This document shows, in pieces, positions 47,401 through 56,615 of a stretch of DNA of 64,000 nucleotides (positions are counted from its first letter, which is position 1; each line of letters starts with the position of its first letter). Source of the DNA: Congeria kusceri (taxonomy: Eukaryota > Mollusca > Bivalvia > Myida > Dreissenidae); contig CM051025.1 in assembly GCA_027627225.1 (NCBI GenBank), positions 52,574,181-52,638,180 of the forward strand. Reading direction: 5' to 3'. Below the pieces are notes generated by a model. It did not search any database. It saw only the letters and a program-made list of their open reading frames with translations, and was not told the origin of the DNA. A program made the position numbers and the translations under genes.

Positions 47401-47881
47401 GGTGCAGAGTACATGATGAATGCATTCAACGTAAAACCAGCAGTCTTTGATCTGTTCCTTGCTGTTGCTATTGGAGGGTACCTTGCAGCTATATACTTCC
47501 TTGTCCAGGTAATGCCACTATTATGGCAGTCATGATTCTTTTACATCTGTTTTATGAATTTTTTTTCTTCCAGATGTATTTTGTTATGCTATTTAAATGG
47601 ATTTTGCTTTACATATGGAGGTCATTCATATGGAGGTCATTCACGTTGATATTTTTATTTAACAATCTGACATGTGGATTCTTAAAAAGACAAATAGCAC
47701 GAAGTTCCATTGTTTATTGACTTTGTTGAATCAATAATGGAATTCATATATAATGATGTTTATGAATGTTTAAAACCTAACATTTTCACACTGTTGATGT
47801 TTTCAGAATTTCCACATTCTGCTGGGCTTGTTCATCAAGTTTACACATCCAAGTTCAGCAAAAACCACCAAAGTGAAGTAG
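29432..47881 (+). CDS. NCLN: Nicalin (BOS/translocon complex subunit), 12 exons, 560 aa
   Basis: Exons: 29432-29600, 35074-35264, 36515-36659, 38719-38897, 39249-39352, 40062-40150, 42882-43006, 43410-43600, 45923-46040, 46792-46955, 47376-47508, 47807-47881. All junctions keep phase, and the total (1683 nt) is close to human nicalin (563 aa). ATG lies in GCCATGG context. Residues ~14-35 are a hydrophobic signal/leader. [54 protein letters not shown] and [14 protein letters not shown] are recognisable nicalin landmarks. The middle is an M28 aminopeptidase-like fold that in this family lacks a working zinc site. Residues ~515-550 form the C-terminal membrane anchor. In vertebrates nicalin works with NOMO and TMEM147 in the ER membrane in multipass protein biogenesis and Nodal modulation. 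The intron between exons 5 and 6 is U12-type. The donor of exon 8 heads a minisatellite. Confidence 0.95.
29789..30866. mobile_element. Non-autonomous DNA element with perfect 8-bp TSD
   Basis: The ends CATACATGCCATA and TATGGCATGTATG are inverse complements, flanked by CCCCTATC at 29781-29788 and 30867-30874. Next to both ends are repeated GTCCCGG motifs. There is no intact long ORF. It sits in NCLN intron 1. The 8-bp duplication suggests a hAT-like or similar cut-and-paste family. Confidence 0.75.
31397..33317. mobile_element. Probable hAT-like non-autonomous element, ~1.9 kb
   Basis: The left end CAGGGCCTTCCCCAGGCCG and the right end's reverse complement CAGTGCCTTCGCCAGGGTTT match imperfectly. 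ATAACAC flanks both sides (31390-31396 and 33318-33324). There is no transposase ORF. It lies in NCLN intron 1. Confidence 0.6.
34073..34742. mobile_element. hAT-like MITE, 670 bp, 8-bp TSD
   Basis: The left end TAGGGATGGCAACGAATG and right end GTATTCGTTGCCATCCCTA are inverse complements. The flanks GTTATTGG and GTTATTAG form an 8-bp target duplication with one difference. The internal ends are rich in GAATATT/AATATTC motifs, and there is no ORF. Confidence 0.8.
35424..36046. mobile_element. hAT-like element, 623 bp, 8-bp TSD (NCLN intron 2)
   Basis: The left end TAGTGTTGTTAATCAGTG and right end TAATCGGCACAACACTA pair imperfectly. The subterminal region repeats GTCGATTAATCA in both orientations. 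The flanks GTTATTCT and GTTAATCT differ at one position. Confidence 0.65.
36047..36514. other. NCLN intron 2 remainder
   Basis: It contains GGGGAA/GGCCCC-type sequence (for example GAATGGGGCCAAATATTGGC near 36430) related to the element at 39631-40012. It probably holds an older relative of that element, ending about 50 bp before exon 3. Confidence 0.4.
36690..38448. mobile_element. Second copy of the tandem-core TIR element, split by a nested MITE
   Basis: The left end is near AACAAAATTTTTCTTCGAA and the right end is TTCGAAAAATTTGGTT, as in 1174-2122. The internal tandem units share AGATATTTTAATGAAAC and GCATATGGGGTG blocks. The element is interrupted at 37234-38169. It lies in NCLN intron 3. 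Confidence 0.7.
37234..38169. mobile_element. Nested hAT-like MITE, ~936 bp, 8-bp TSD
   Basis: The left end ATGGGACCGAATACTCGAAT and right end GTATTCGGTCCCATCCCTA are inverse complements. The flanks GTAGATAT (37226-37233) and GTAGATAC (38170-38177) are a target duplication. GAATATTCGAATATT repeats are at both ends. Its terminus resembles 34073-34742 (GGGATGG), so they are likely relatives. Confidence 0.8.
39353..40061 (+). promoter_or_regulatory. NCLN: U12-type (minor spliceosome) AT-AG intron of NCLN
   Basis: The donor is ATATCCTT exactly at the exon 5 boundary, the consensus U12 5' splice site. No GT donor is usable there. The acceptor side has the U12 branch motif CCTTGAC (40046-40052) with its A at 40051, ten bases from the terminal AG, and there is no long polypyrimidine tract. 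Only this junction restores the conserved reading [20 protein letters not shown] across exons 5 and 6. A hAT-like insertion accounts for over half of the intron. Confidence 0.9.
39631..40012. mobile_element. hAT-like MITE, 382 bp, inside the U12 intron
   Basis: The left end CAGTGTTTTTTTTTCACC and the right end's complement CAGTGTTTTTGGGGGGG match over the outer ~10 bases. The flanks AGTGGGAA (39623-39630) and AGTAGGAA (40013-40020) form an 8-bp TSD. The right end lies about 34 bases from the branch motif. Confidence 0.75.
40280..41217. repeat. Diverged ~145-155 bp tandem repeat, about five copies (NCLN intron 6)
   Basis: It starts with TTATGCCCCCACTTTAGAGG and a run of GTCC repeats. Units then repeat GTGCACCTGGGTATTTTGGT, GAGTTATGGCCCTTTTT, AGCAAAAAATGACATTTTTG and AACTCAAAAAGTATT. 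Overlapping long ORFs on both strands come from the periodicity. Confidence 0.75.
41333..41453. repeat. Inverted repeat with ~50-bp arms
   Basis: GGTTTCGGTAGAATATTGAT at the left pairs with ATCGATATTCTACCGAAACC at the right. Pairing continues through GTGATCATAGAAATTTATAT versus ATAAATGTTTTATGATCAC. The loop is short. It lies in NCLN intron 6. Confidence 0.75.
41454..42477. other. NCLN: NCLN intron 6, unassigned
   Basis: No exon fits the nicalin alignment here. The ~66-codon ORF at 41829-42029 is uninformative. Confidence 0.4.
42478..42595. repeat. Near-perfect palindrome, ~52-bp arms (NCLN intron 6)
   Basis: The left arm begins TTCCTTGAGGGTGACAGTGC and the right arm ends GCACTGTCACCCTCAAGGAA. 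The inner part GACAAACACTGTCGACC pairs with GGTCGACAGTGTTGCA. The loop is about 14 bases. High arm identity suggests a recent or selected foldback. Confidence 0.8.
43584..45560 (+). repeat. NCLN: 57-bp minisatellite carrying the NCLN exon 8 splice donor, ~33 copies
   Basis: The unit is ATCCTCGATACCAG (the last 14 bases of exon 8), then GTGAGCTGGTAGAAGAAATA (the donor and intron start), then GGCAGTGTAGGGAACTCAGT plus AAC. Donor-like GT positions run 43601, 43658, 43715, 43772 and so on at 57-bp steps to 45082, with one 56-bp step near 43999. They continue with irregular spacing (45150, 45218, 45279, 45336, 45400, 45464) in a decayed tail. GT is kept in every copy I read. Variants include GTAAAC, GTCAGC, GTCAAC and GTGATC. 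Confidence 0.92.
46428..46685 (+). mobile_element. Foldback element, copy 8 (full length, NCLN intron 9)
   Basis: The first hairpin is perfect around GCCTGTGCAGTCCGCACAGG and the second is around GCCTGTGCGGACTGCAAAGG. It lies about 105 bp before exon 10. Confidence 0.88.
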
Positions 47882-49789
47882 TCAGTCAACTGTTGGTCCA
47901 GAGATGGTATGAATGTGGACTCCAAAGAAATGCCACACATTTTGTGTTTTATTGGCTGGCAAGAATATTTATTGCGTTGAAGCAGAATGACACTACTAAA
48001 TAATGTTTGTCAAAATCACGAACAATTTTTGTTTTGTGTAAATTTATTGCATTACTTTTATCTTTACATTTTCATTTATTCAGATTCTCATTATCGTTAT
48101 TTGTATTTAAATCCAATGTTGTACATGTATAATTATAAGTGCTTCATGTATTATTTACAGATTTATATATAAAAGTGTGTCTACTTTTCTGTTAGACAAT
48201 ACATTTCTCAAAATATGCAATAACTGTTTAATGATTGTTTGTCTTTGCAGATGATATTTCAAATACATTAACTATTATGTTCTTGTGTAAATAGGGCGTG
48301 AACTCCATGTTGGCAAAAACATCAAAATAACGAAATATAAATTAGTAAAAAGGTGTTCCCATCTTGCATTTGAGTATTGTGGGGAGTCATTATGTACATG
48401 GCTGTAGAAAATTATTGCCACTGTTTAAAGTAATAATTATTAAAAGATGAACAAATACTTGTTAGTTATGTTAGAATCCTGTGTATTTCAAAAGTTGTGA
48501 TCATGTCTTAATAAAAAGAAAAAACATTTTTAAGGTTTGGCTAATATTTTATAATTAATGCAAGACACTAATTTCATTTTGTTCAGGTCAAAACAGATAT
48601 TTTCAGTTTCATTTGGATTAATTGATACATGTTTAATCATACTTGTATGCAAAAATTTAACAAACACAGACTAATTTTACACCCCTACGGAATGCATATT
48701 TTTGCTCACAATAAAGACTTTGTGTATTATGTTGTTGCTTTTTTATATAACGTCACTATAATAATAAGGGCATTTACTCTATTGGTGATTTGGTCATAAA
48801 CATGTATGATTTTAAAATAATGCCTGAAATGAGCATGCGACGTAGAGTAAGCTGCTTGCTTAATAAAACTTGTGATAGTATTTATATAAAAACTTAGCTG
48901 TACACACTAGTGCTTTTTGGCGCTTTGGAAAACCGATGATTATCAAACTAGTGATTGCATATAAAGCAATTCTCGAGGGCCTCACTGTGTTATGTGAAGT
49001 TAGAATAAGACATCAAACATAGAATGAACATGATTTTTTTTCTTTTTTCACATGAAACTGAGCATTTCATTTGTTTATGTATGTTTGTTCTATTCTGTCA
49101 ATATTGTTGTTATTATTAGCACTTTTCTATGACTCATTAAACCTGACAATGTCTTTGATCTTTTTTACTGTATTTATAGACTGTGTTCATGCATGCATGG
49201 ACACAGTTCTTTTTTTTAATGAAAATTTTGTAAATGCATAATTTGTGGTAAAATCTATTTTACTGATGCAGTTATATGTGCAAGTGTCTATTGCAGTATT
49301 TACTCTGCAAAATTCTTAAATTAAAAATGGTAAACTGCATATAAAACATTGCTGTAATAAAACAGTTTATTCTATGTTTGACATCTTATTCCAACTTCAA
49401 AATAATACAGTCAAATCAATCAAATGTACAATTACATGTTTGTGGTTCAATCATAATTTTGGATTCAGAAACAAATTAATATTTGTGAAAGAAAGACTTA
49501 TCTGTGAAAATGTTTATTAAGATAAATGAGATTCTGTGTCACATTCCATTGTGAAAATCTTGTACATTTGAATAGATATTGAAGCGCCTGATTCAAAACC
49601 CATTATTAAATATTGGCAAAATGTTTGCGCATTAAGATAATTATTTCACACAAATGATTCCAAATAACCAGCTCAAATCATTTGACACAAATTTACTGTT
49701 TTTAATTTCAAACTTTCGAGCTCAAATCATTTTTAGTGTTATTCCACCCTCTGTCTTACTGTAGGGTGCAGGTTTATATTAAATTAAAG
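47882..49789. other. NCLN 3' UTR and NCLN-UBL7 intergenic region
   Basis: AATAAA hexamers at 48510-48515 and 48710-48715 are plausible NCLN polyadenylation signals, 630 and 830 bases after the stop. The rest is AT-rich with no exon recognised. Confidence 0.5.
48510..48515 (+). terminator. NCLN: Candidate NCLN polyadenylation signal
   Basis: AATAAA within CTTAATAAAAAGAAAAAAC, the first canonical hexamer I noticed downstream of the stop codon. Another is at 48710. Confidence 0.4.
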
Positions 49790-52700
49790 ATGGCGACAAT
49801 AACAATCTGTGATCGGCGAAAAAATGGAATTTGTGACAGAAAAAGAGTAACTGTGACTGATTTAAATGCAAATATTGCCAGTCTAAAGGCACTTATTGCC
49901 TCCCAAATAACAGATGGCCCGCAAACTTTTGGTAAGTCAATAGACAAATAGATTTTGTATGCATATAGTTCGGGTCGCAACATTCGGACAGCAACAAATA
50001 TTTTTTCTTTCAGTCTTTTTAATATTTTGCATGGAAAATAATACATCAGTTTTGGTAATAACAGTAATGGTTTTAATGTATTTTCAAACATAAATGTGTA
50101 TCATGTTTAGCAGTCAAGTAAGTTAAATGACGGTGTATTCCTCCACAGTACTCTGTTCAGTCGGTTAATTCCAAATATCAGTTTCAAATAATGTTTTTGG
50201 TCCATCAGTGGAACAGAAAGTAGTCAGACTGTCTAAGTAGAGAAAGTTAGACTCAGCCGCAAATAACATGATAGGACATTATTTTCATGTATTACAGTTA
50301 TAAATTTATTAAGTAAGATCCAAAATTAGTTCTGTATAATATTAAAGATGGACTGTACGATTGTTAAGAAAATCATATAATTATAAAACCATCCATTTAT
50401 TCTAATGATGTCAGGATATTTTTAAAATAATATGATAAATGTTGAGAATAACTAAAATGTTCAGAAATGCATGTTGGGAGAGAAATTTAAACTTAAGATA
50501 ATACTTTGCTGTTCAGCAAACTATTATATAATGTTTATACTGCATCTCGATGAGGCAGATCGATTGTTGGCACATGCGCAGCTTGTATTTTCTAATTCAA
50601 GACCCACTGTAGCCGTTGCTGTAAGATAAATGGGTCTGTAACTACAGAAAATCTTTGCATTTTTCAATAAATAAAATACATGTAGTTTGTATCAATGTTG
50701 AAGTATTTTATGTTATATATGACGTTGTTTTGTTAGTGGGTAATGAAAAAGACCCAAAATAAACTTATAAAAATCAGACCATTCTTTAATGCTTTGGTGT
50801 ATGAAATTCAAGCACTGGTGAATGCAAACCTTGTATCTTACAGATTTGGTGTTTTGTGGGAATGCTTTAAAAGATGAATCAACACTGACTTCATGTGGTC
50901 TTCACACTGGATCAACAGTACACTTGCTTGCAAAATCACAGTTCAAAGACGAAGAAATTGATCCATCAAAAGGTTATGTACAACAATAAGAAAACCATTT
51001 GTTGAAACCAAATAGATTCTCTAGAAAGAACAGTCTTTGTTCATATGCAGTGCCTTTTAGTAGTGCATGAAAAATATAGCAATGCTTCTTCTTCAGGCAA
51101 ATCTGATCGTAATATAAGTCAGCCGGCCCAGTTGAGGACTTCAGACCCAACTAGCTACAAGCAAACTTCCACCTGCTCTTTGATTGTTACTATTATTGTA
51201 CATATGTGGCTCGTCGTGACAAAACCGGTCTTAATGCATGTGCATAAAGTATCGTCCCGGATTAGCCTGTGCAGTCTGCACATGCTAATCCGGGACAGCA
51301 CTTTCCGCCTATAGTGTATTTATGTTTAGAAGAGACTTCCATGAAAAAGAAAATACCACAAAAGCGGAAAGTGCCATCCCGGATTAGCCTGTGCAGACGG
51401 CACAAGCTAATCCGGGCAACACTTTACGCACATGCATTAAGTCCGGTTTTCCAACGACGCACCTCATATTATTACTATAACTTTTGAAATTGACTAAATA
51501 CACTTTTGGACAGTTTTTCCTGTTTAAGTTCTCTGCCATAAGCCATGACGTTTCTGTAAGAAGAACAGAAAGTCTAAAAAATAATTCCTTTTTTCAGAAC
51601 ATAAATATTACTTTTTTCAGTGTTTAATTGTGATATGATTGTGCATGTTCATATCCTCTGAATTTCAGTGAATCTCTCAAGGGAGAAGATCAAGCAGTTG
51701 ATATCAGTTCTTCAAGCTGCCATGAAAAATCCAGCATACAAATCAACAGTATGTATTTTGTTTTCGTATTTGTAAGCAATTAAACTAGATCCTGATATTA
51801 TGTTCCAAGTAAATTGTCTTGCTGCAACCACAGCCATAATATACAATTTAATTACACAGATTTGGTATTGTTTATGCTTAACAGTAAATAAAGTTACAAT
51901 TATAAAAATTCACAATATTATGTTTTTTGAGAATAATAAGCGTTACTGATATGCCCTTATAATTTTGTTTATTAAATATGTTTAACCTAAAATAATACAA
52001 ATTGTATGAATTCTAAGACTTGTCATTTAATGCATTTGCATATCAGTTATTTAACTGTTACCATATTTAGCTGTTAGCTTTTATGCCACTGTTCAATAGC
52101 ATCACTATGTTTTTGATTGACTAAAAAATTTATTAAATAATATTTTGTGTCATACTATTTCAGGTAGAAAGTATCATGACATCTCCTGAGAAGCTACAGG
52201 ACATCGTGAATGCAGTCCCAGGTTTGAATAGCAACCCATCAACACTAAGTAAGCACAATGATAATTTTAGCATATTAGGCGCGTCATGGGAAAACTGGAC
52301 TTAATGCATGTGCGTAAAGTGTCGTCCCGGTTTAGCCTGTGCAGTCCGCACAGGCTAATCCAGGACAGCACTTTCCGCCTACAGTGGATTTATGTTTAGA
52401 AGAGGCTTCCTTTAAACAGAAAATACCTTAAAAGCGAAAATTGTCATCCTGGATTAGCCTTTGCGGACTGCACAGGCTAATCCGGGACGACACTTTACGC
52501 ACATGCATTAAGTCTGGTTTTCCCACAATGCGCCTCATATATTAAATTGGCTAACTTTAATTCGTTGGATGTTCTACAATCAAATCACAATACCTCAAGC
52601 TCTCTTGTCTCAAATGCATTTTTGCCTTAAATATTCTACCAAATGTCAACTGTACAGCTATCACTTCATATAATTTTGTTTCAAATTCTGAATCTAAAGT

Positions 52701-55700
52701 CTAAATTATTAAAAAATACAATGAAATATTCATGAATTAATTAGAAACTGCATGTGATAATTGGAATTTAGGTTTTATGTTATTGTGACTATGATTTTGA
52801 AATGAGCCTTACACATTTAATTTCAGGACAATTTGCTTGTTTTGTGTTTTGTTTTGTTTTCAAAATCTATCTAGTCGCATTGTTTTTCAGATCTCTTTAT
52901 GGATCCATCATTGCTAAGTATTCTAGCCCATCCAGGCAATATCAGAAGGTGAGTAAATAAGCAACAAGCTTAGAGAGGAATATAATTCTAAATATGTGTC
53001 CATACCGGGAGGTACTATGGACTCCATAGATGTTAGTTGTACATGAATATTCATTGAGATTATACATGTTTGGATTTGTGTGTCTAGTGCTGTTAAAAAA
53101 TTCATACAATAGCCTGGTAATGTCCATACATACATTTTGAAACAAATTTCAATGCATAATGGAATTTAAATACTGGTGCTAATTTCTAAGGACAACAGCC
53201 CACAATCAAATGTATATGTGTTGTGACTTCATTCGCCATGAAATATGGAAATGACTGTTGGTCATTAAATACAATATGCCTTGTGTAAGCATAAATTATG
53301 ATAAAAACGATATACATCAGTATTATACTGATATTGGAACTGAAAACATAATTATTCAGCTCAGAGCTGTTTCAGGTCTTCGTGTATCTCAAAGGCTATG
53401 GAGCTAATATTGGAATTGAAAACCTAATTATACAGGTCAGAGCTGTTTTTACAAAGGGTCTTCATGTTTGCCACAGGTTATTAGAATCTAAGTCATGCTT
53501 TATGAATTGTGAGTGTGGTAGAGCGATACAGTGTACTAGCACTGGAGTCAACTCAATATAGATACAGTGTTCTCATGTTAGAGTTGACAACATCAACTAT
53601 TCAGCAGTGTCTTCTTTTTTACTACAGGTTACTGGAATCTCACCCATGCTTTGTGAGTGTGGCAGAGCTGATCTCAGAGCAAGTGAAGGAGGCGGGCAGG
53701 ACGGGAAACTTCACGACCTCCTCGACCCACTCTTACTCCTTGGACCACATGTCGGATGATGAGGAGGAGACCCCTGCAGCGGTATGTGGTTGTCATGGAA
53801 ACTGTCAGTGCATTGATTTATATTATTGTAACATCTAGCTGGATTTCAGACAGACATATACAAACATAGCCATTGTTTATTCTAAACCGCTCATGATTTA
53901 CATTTGTATTACAAATATAACAGGCAGTAACCCATTTCCATACATAGACCTGTGTGTTCATATTTCCTATCAATGTTTGAAAATATACCATCTTGTGTGT
54001 TTGTCTTTAGGTAATTTCACAACATTTAATTAATCTTGCTAATACTGATCCTGCTTTATATGATGGAATAGACATAACTTCCTTAACAAGTAAATTTTTT
54101 CCATTTTCCTCGATGAATCCACTGAATAACATTAGAAGGTAGTAAACACCAGTATGCCATACTTTCATTGCATTTGCACACTTAACATGCTTTTTAAATG
54201 TTCCAGAGTGGAAGCACAGCGATCACAGCCAACCAGCTTGCGGCAGCTCTAGCTACTGCCACTGGTGCTAGCCCCTCGTCTTCAACACAGGTGTGTTAGT
54301 AACATTCAGCCCTCATTATAACACAAAAAGAGTTTGTTTAGAATATTGTAATATAACATTTGAATTGTCCATATTCTGCACATTCCAGTAGTAACTTAAT
54401 GGCAGATGGGCAATAACAATTTAATATAGACTGTCACGATAATACTTGGTCAGTATTAAGTTTAATATAGACTGTCACGATAACACTTGGTCAGTATTAA
54501 GTTTAATATAGACTGTCACGATAACACTTGGTCAGTATTAAGTTTAATATAGACTGTCACGATAACACTTGGTCAGTATTAAGTTTAATATAGACTGTCA
54601 CGATAACACTTGGTCAGTATTAAGTTCAGACCATATATATGTAGGACTTATTTATGCCTATCAATAAAGCTTAAAATTTCACCTTTTAGACCATGTATGC
54701 TGGACCTGATTACATTTCTGTTCAGTGAAATAGGAGAAAAACAACATTTTATTGACTAAAAATGTATGTGGTTGTACATATACATATGTTATGTGTGTTA
54801 GACGATTCTGCTGTTGAAATCGATCGTCTTTTTTAACAGTCAAGTTAGATGAAATACCTGTTTGTACATGACCCATGTCTCTTACAGGGTCAGCCTATTA
54901 CCCATGACTTTTTCCAGCAGGCCATCTTACAGGCCCAGTCATCTACCATGGCAGTAAGTAGATGTGAATTGTATGCAAACATTTAAACTAAAATTGCGGT
55001 TTTTGTGTCGCCTTAAAGGCGACTATAGGGGTTACTTTTGGTGGCGGCGGTGGCGGCATCCCTTTCAGTTTGCGCAGACAATAACTTGGGAAGTTTTTGT
55101 GCTATTATTTTGAAACTTTACGGAAGTCTTAGTGGGCATTAAAGGAAGGTTAAGTTAGATTTTCGGCATAATTGCTCTTATCGTACTTCAGTTATGCCCC
55201 TTAAAAAAAATCATTCAAATAAGGCTTATGCAGACAATAACTTGAAAAGTGCAAGTGTAGGCATAATTGCTATTATCGTACTTGAGTTATTCCCCCTTTT
55301 TTGTTGAAATCGTTCAGATAAAGCTTGTACAGACAATAACTTGAAGTTTTTGTTCAATCTTTATGAAACATCATGGAAGTGTTAGTAGGCATAAAACTAA
55401 GCTCAAATTTGGTTATTGGCATAATTACTCAAATCGTGCTTGAGTTATGCCCCGTCAGGCGACACAGTGGACTTGCGGAGTTCTAGTTAAATATAGGTCA
55501 CAAAAAATTTATTTTGGTAAATTGATATATTTCCATCAAATAAGATTTGTTAAATCTTGTGTGTTTTAATTTTATGATATTTAAAGCTTTAAAAAACATA
55601 AACCTGAAATGTAGTACTGGTAGTAGTTCATTTTACTTGGCTGTCATATTCATATTCATTTTATAAGGTTGTAAATGTTTCTTAATAATTCACTTGCTGA

Positions 55701-55958
55701 GGAGTTTAGCCAAACCACTAGATAATGTTTCATTATATTATAATGTTTAATTAAATGGAATTTCAATTGCAAATCCGTCCAGTTTCCATGGTAACCTATC
55801 GCATCTTTGTCACCATGACATGCATTTCTCAGAATCAGCTGCAGCAGATGCAGGAAATGGGCATCACAGACGAGAACGTGGCCAGACAGGCACTGCAAGC
55901 TACCAACGGGGATCTGCAGGCAGCTATCGACCTCATATTTGGCGGAGAATTCAACTGA
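49790..55958 (+). CDS. UBL7: Ubiquitin-like protein 7 orthologue (UBL-UBA adaptor), 9 exons, 307 aa
   Basis: Exons: 49790-49931, 50844-50972, 51669-51748, 52164-52248, 52891-52948, 53628-53781, 54207-54290, 54888-54953, 55833-55958. Every junction has GT-AG ends and consistent phase. Residues ~1-85 are an N-terminal ubiquitin-like fold ending LHTGSTVHLLAKS, like the IQPGSTVHVL segment of vertebrate UBL7. The centre has NPAYKSTVESIMTSPEKLQD, NLFMDPSLLSILAHP and an acidic MSDDEEE stretch, in the same order as UBL7. The C terminus (~267-307) is a UBA domain, LQQMQEMGITDENVARQALQ and GDLQAAIDLIFGG. Role from family knowledge: a cytosolic UBL-UBA protein expected to bind ubiquitin and the proteasome. 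It is shorter than human UBL7 (380 aa), mainly in the Ser-rich linker. Convergent with the VWA gene. Confidence 0.93.
51206..51467 (+). mobile_element. Foldback element, copy 9 (UBL7 intron 2)
   Basis: Full length, with GTGGCTCGTCGTGACAAAAC at the left end and GGTTTTCCAACGACGCACCT at the right. Both hairpins are slightly diverged (GCAGTCTGCACATGC and GCAGACGGCACAAGC). Confidence 0.85.
52276..52538 (+). mobile_element. Foldback element, copy 10 (UBL7 intron 4, starts ~27 bp after exon 4)
   Basis: Both hairpins and the forward spacer GGATTTATGTTTAGAAGAGG are present. The ends are GGCGCGTCATGGGAAAACTG and GGTTTTCCCACAATGCGCC. Confidence 0.87.
53329..53520 (+). repeat. Decayed duplication of intron 5 sequence including the exon 6 acceptor
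   Basis: ACAGGTTATTAGAATCTAAG then TCATGCTTTATGAATTGTGA and GTGTGGTAGAGC at 53473-53523 mirrors the start of real exon 6 (ACAGGTTACTGGAATCTCAC, CCATGCTTTGTGAGTGTGGC) about 150 bp downstream. Just upstream, 53329-53400 and 53404-53465 are another ~75-bp direct duplicate (CAGAGCTGTTT, GGTCTTC blocks). The pseudo-exon is out of frame and lacks the rest of exon 6. Confidence 0.7.
54420..54626. repeat. 41-bp tandem repeat, five copies (UBL7 intron 7)
   Basis: The unit TTTAATATAGACTGTCACGA then TAACACTTGGTCAGTATTAAG is repeated five times, with nearly no variation apart from the first copy (AATACTTGG). It lies in UBL7 intron 7. Confidence 0.9.
55005..55466. mobile_element. TIR-flanked tandem repeat element (UBL7 intron 8)
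   Basis: The ends TGTGTCGCCTTAAAGGCGAC and GTCAGGCGACACA are inverse complements over about 10 bases. Inside are about three units of ~130 bp with CAGACAATAACTTG, TTTTGAAACTTTACGGAAGT and GGCATAATTGCTC blocks. The architecture is like the element at 1174-2122. Confidence 0.6.
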
Positions 55959-56615
55959 TCCTCCATTGCCCTTGTCCGTCGCGTCTAGTTCTGTACTGTA
56001 TGTTCATTGTGAAAATAATGTATTTATAAAACATTTAATGTGTTTGTTTTTCATTTTACAAGATAATACCTTAGTGTTTGTCGTGTCTGAAATGCGATTT
56101 GGAGGTCGTGAGCTCGATCTCTGGTGATCGTTTGAATGATCTTCAACAGAAGTCACCATGTACCAGTTCTACCCAGGAAATATACTCGAAAGTATCTCAA
56201 CAAGATTTCAACACAATCGAGATTAAATAACTATGATTATTTATAGCACTTTTTTGGTCAAATGTTTGTGTATAATACATGAATATACATGAACGCCTAC
56301 GACGTGTTAATAAAGAATTCATAAGTACATTGTTTCAGTATCTGTAAATAGTGCATTTGCGAGATTTTATTAAAATGATTGAAAATATAAGTAATATGTG
56401 TTCAATGTGTTTGCATTCTTAAAGATTGTACCTAAGTGACTGCAGTTTCAAAAAATCATAATGCATCATGTATATATATGCAACCCTAGTAATTTAATAT
56501 ATTTTAAAACTAAGATCTATTCTTTTTTTAACATGTTAACAAAGATGTGATAATGGTAACACAATACATAACAATTGATTATTCAAACTAATGTTAAAAA
56601 CACCGGGTAGTAAAA
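55959..56615. other. Convergent 3' UTRs of UBL7 (+) and the VWA gene (-)
   Basis: AATAAA at 56309-56314 on the plus strand is a likely UBL7 polyadenylation signal. TTTATT at 56366-56371 is AATAAA on the minus strand and is a candidate for the VWA gene, about 250 bases beyond its stop. The two signals are only ~50 bases apart, so the transcripts probably overlap slightly or abut. Confidence 0.5.

Noticed and set aside
51094..51200. Possible extra UBL7 exon after CTTCTTCAG
   Set aside because: The acceptor is good and the frame is open, but there is no usable donor before the foldback element. Exon 2 to exon 3 at 51669 already joins in phase and matches the family order.
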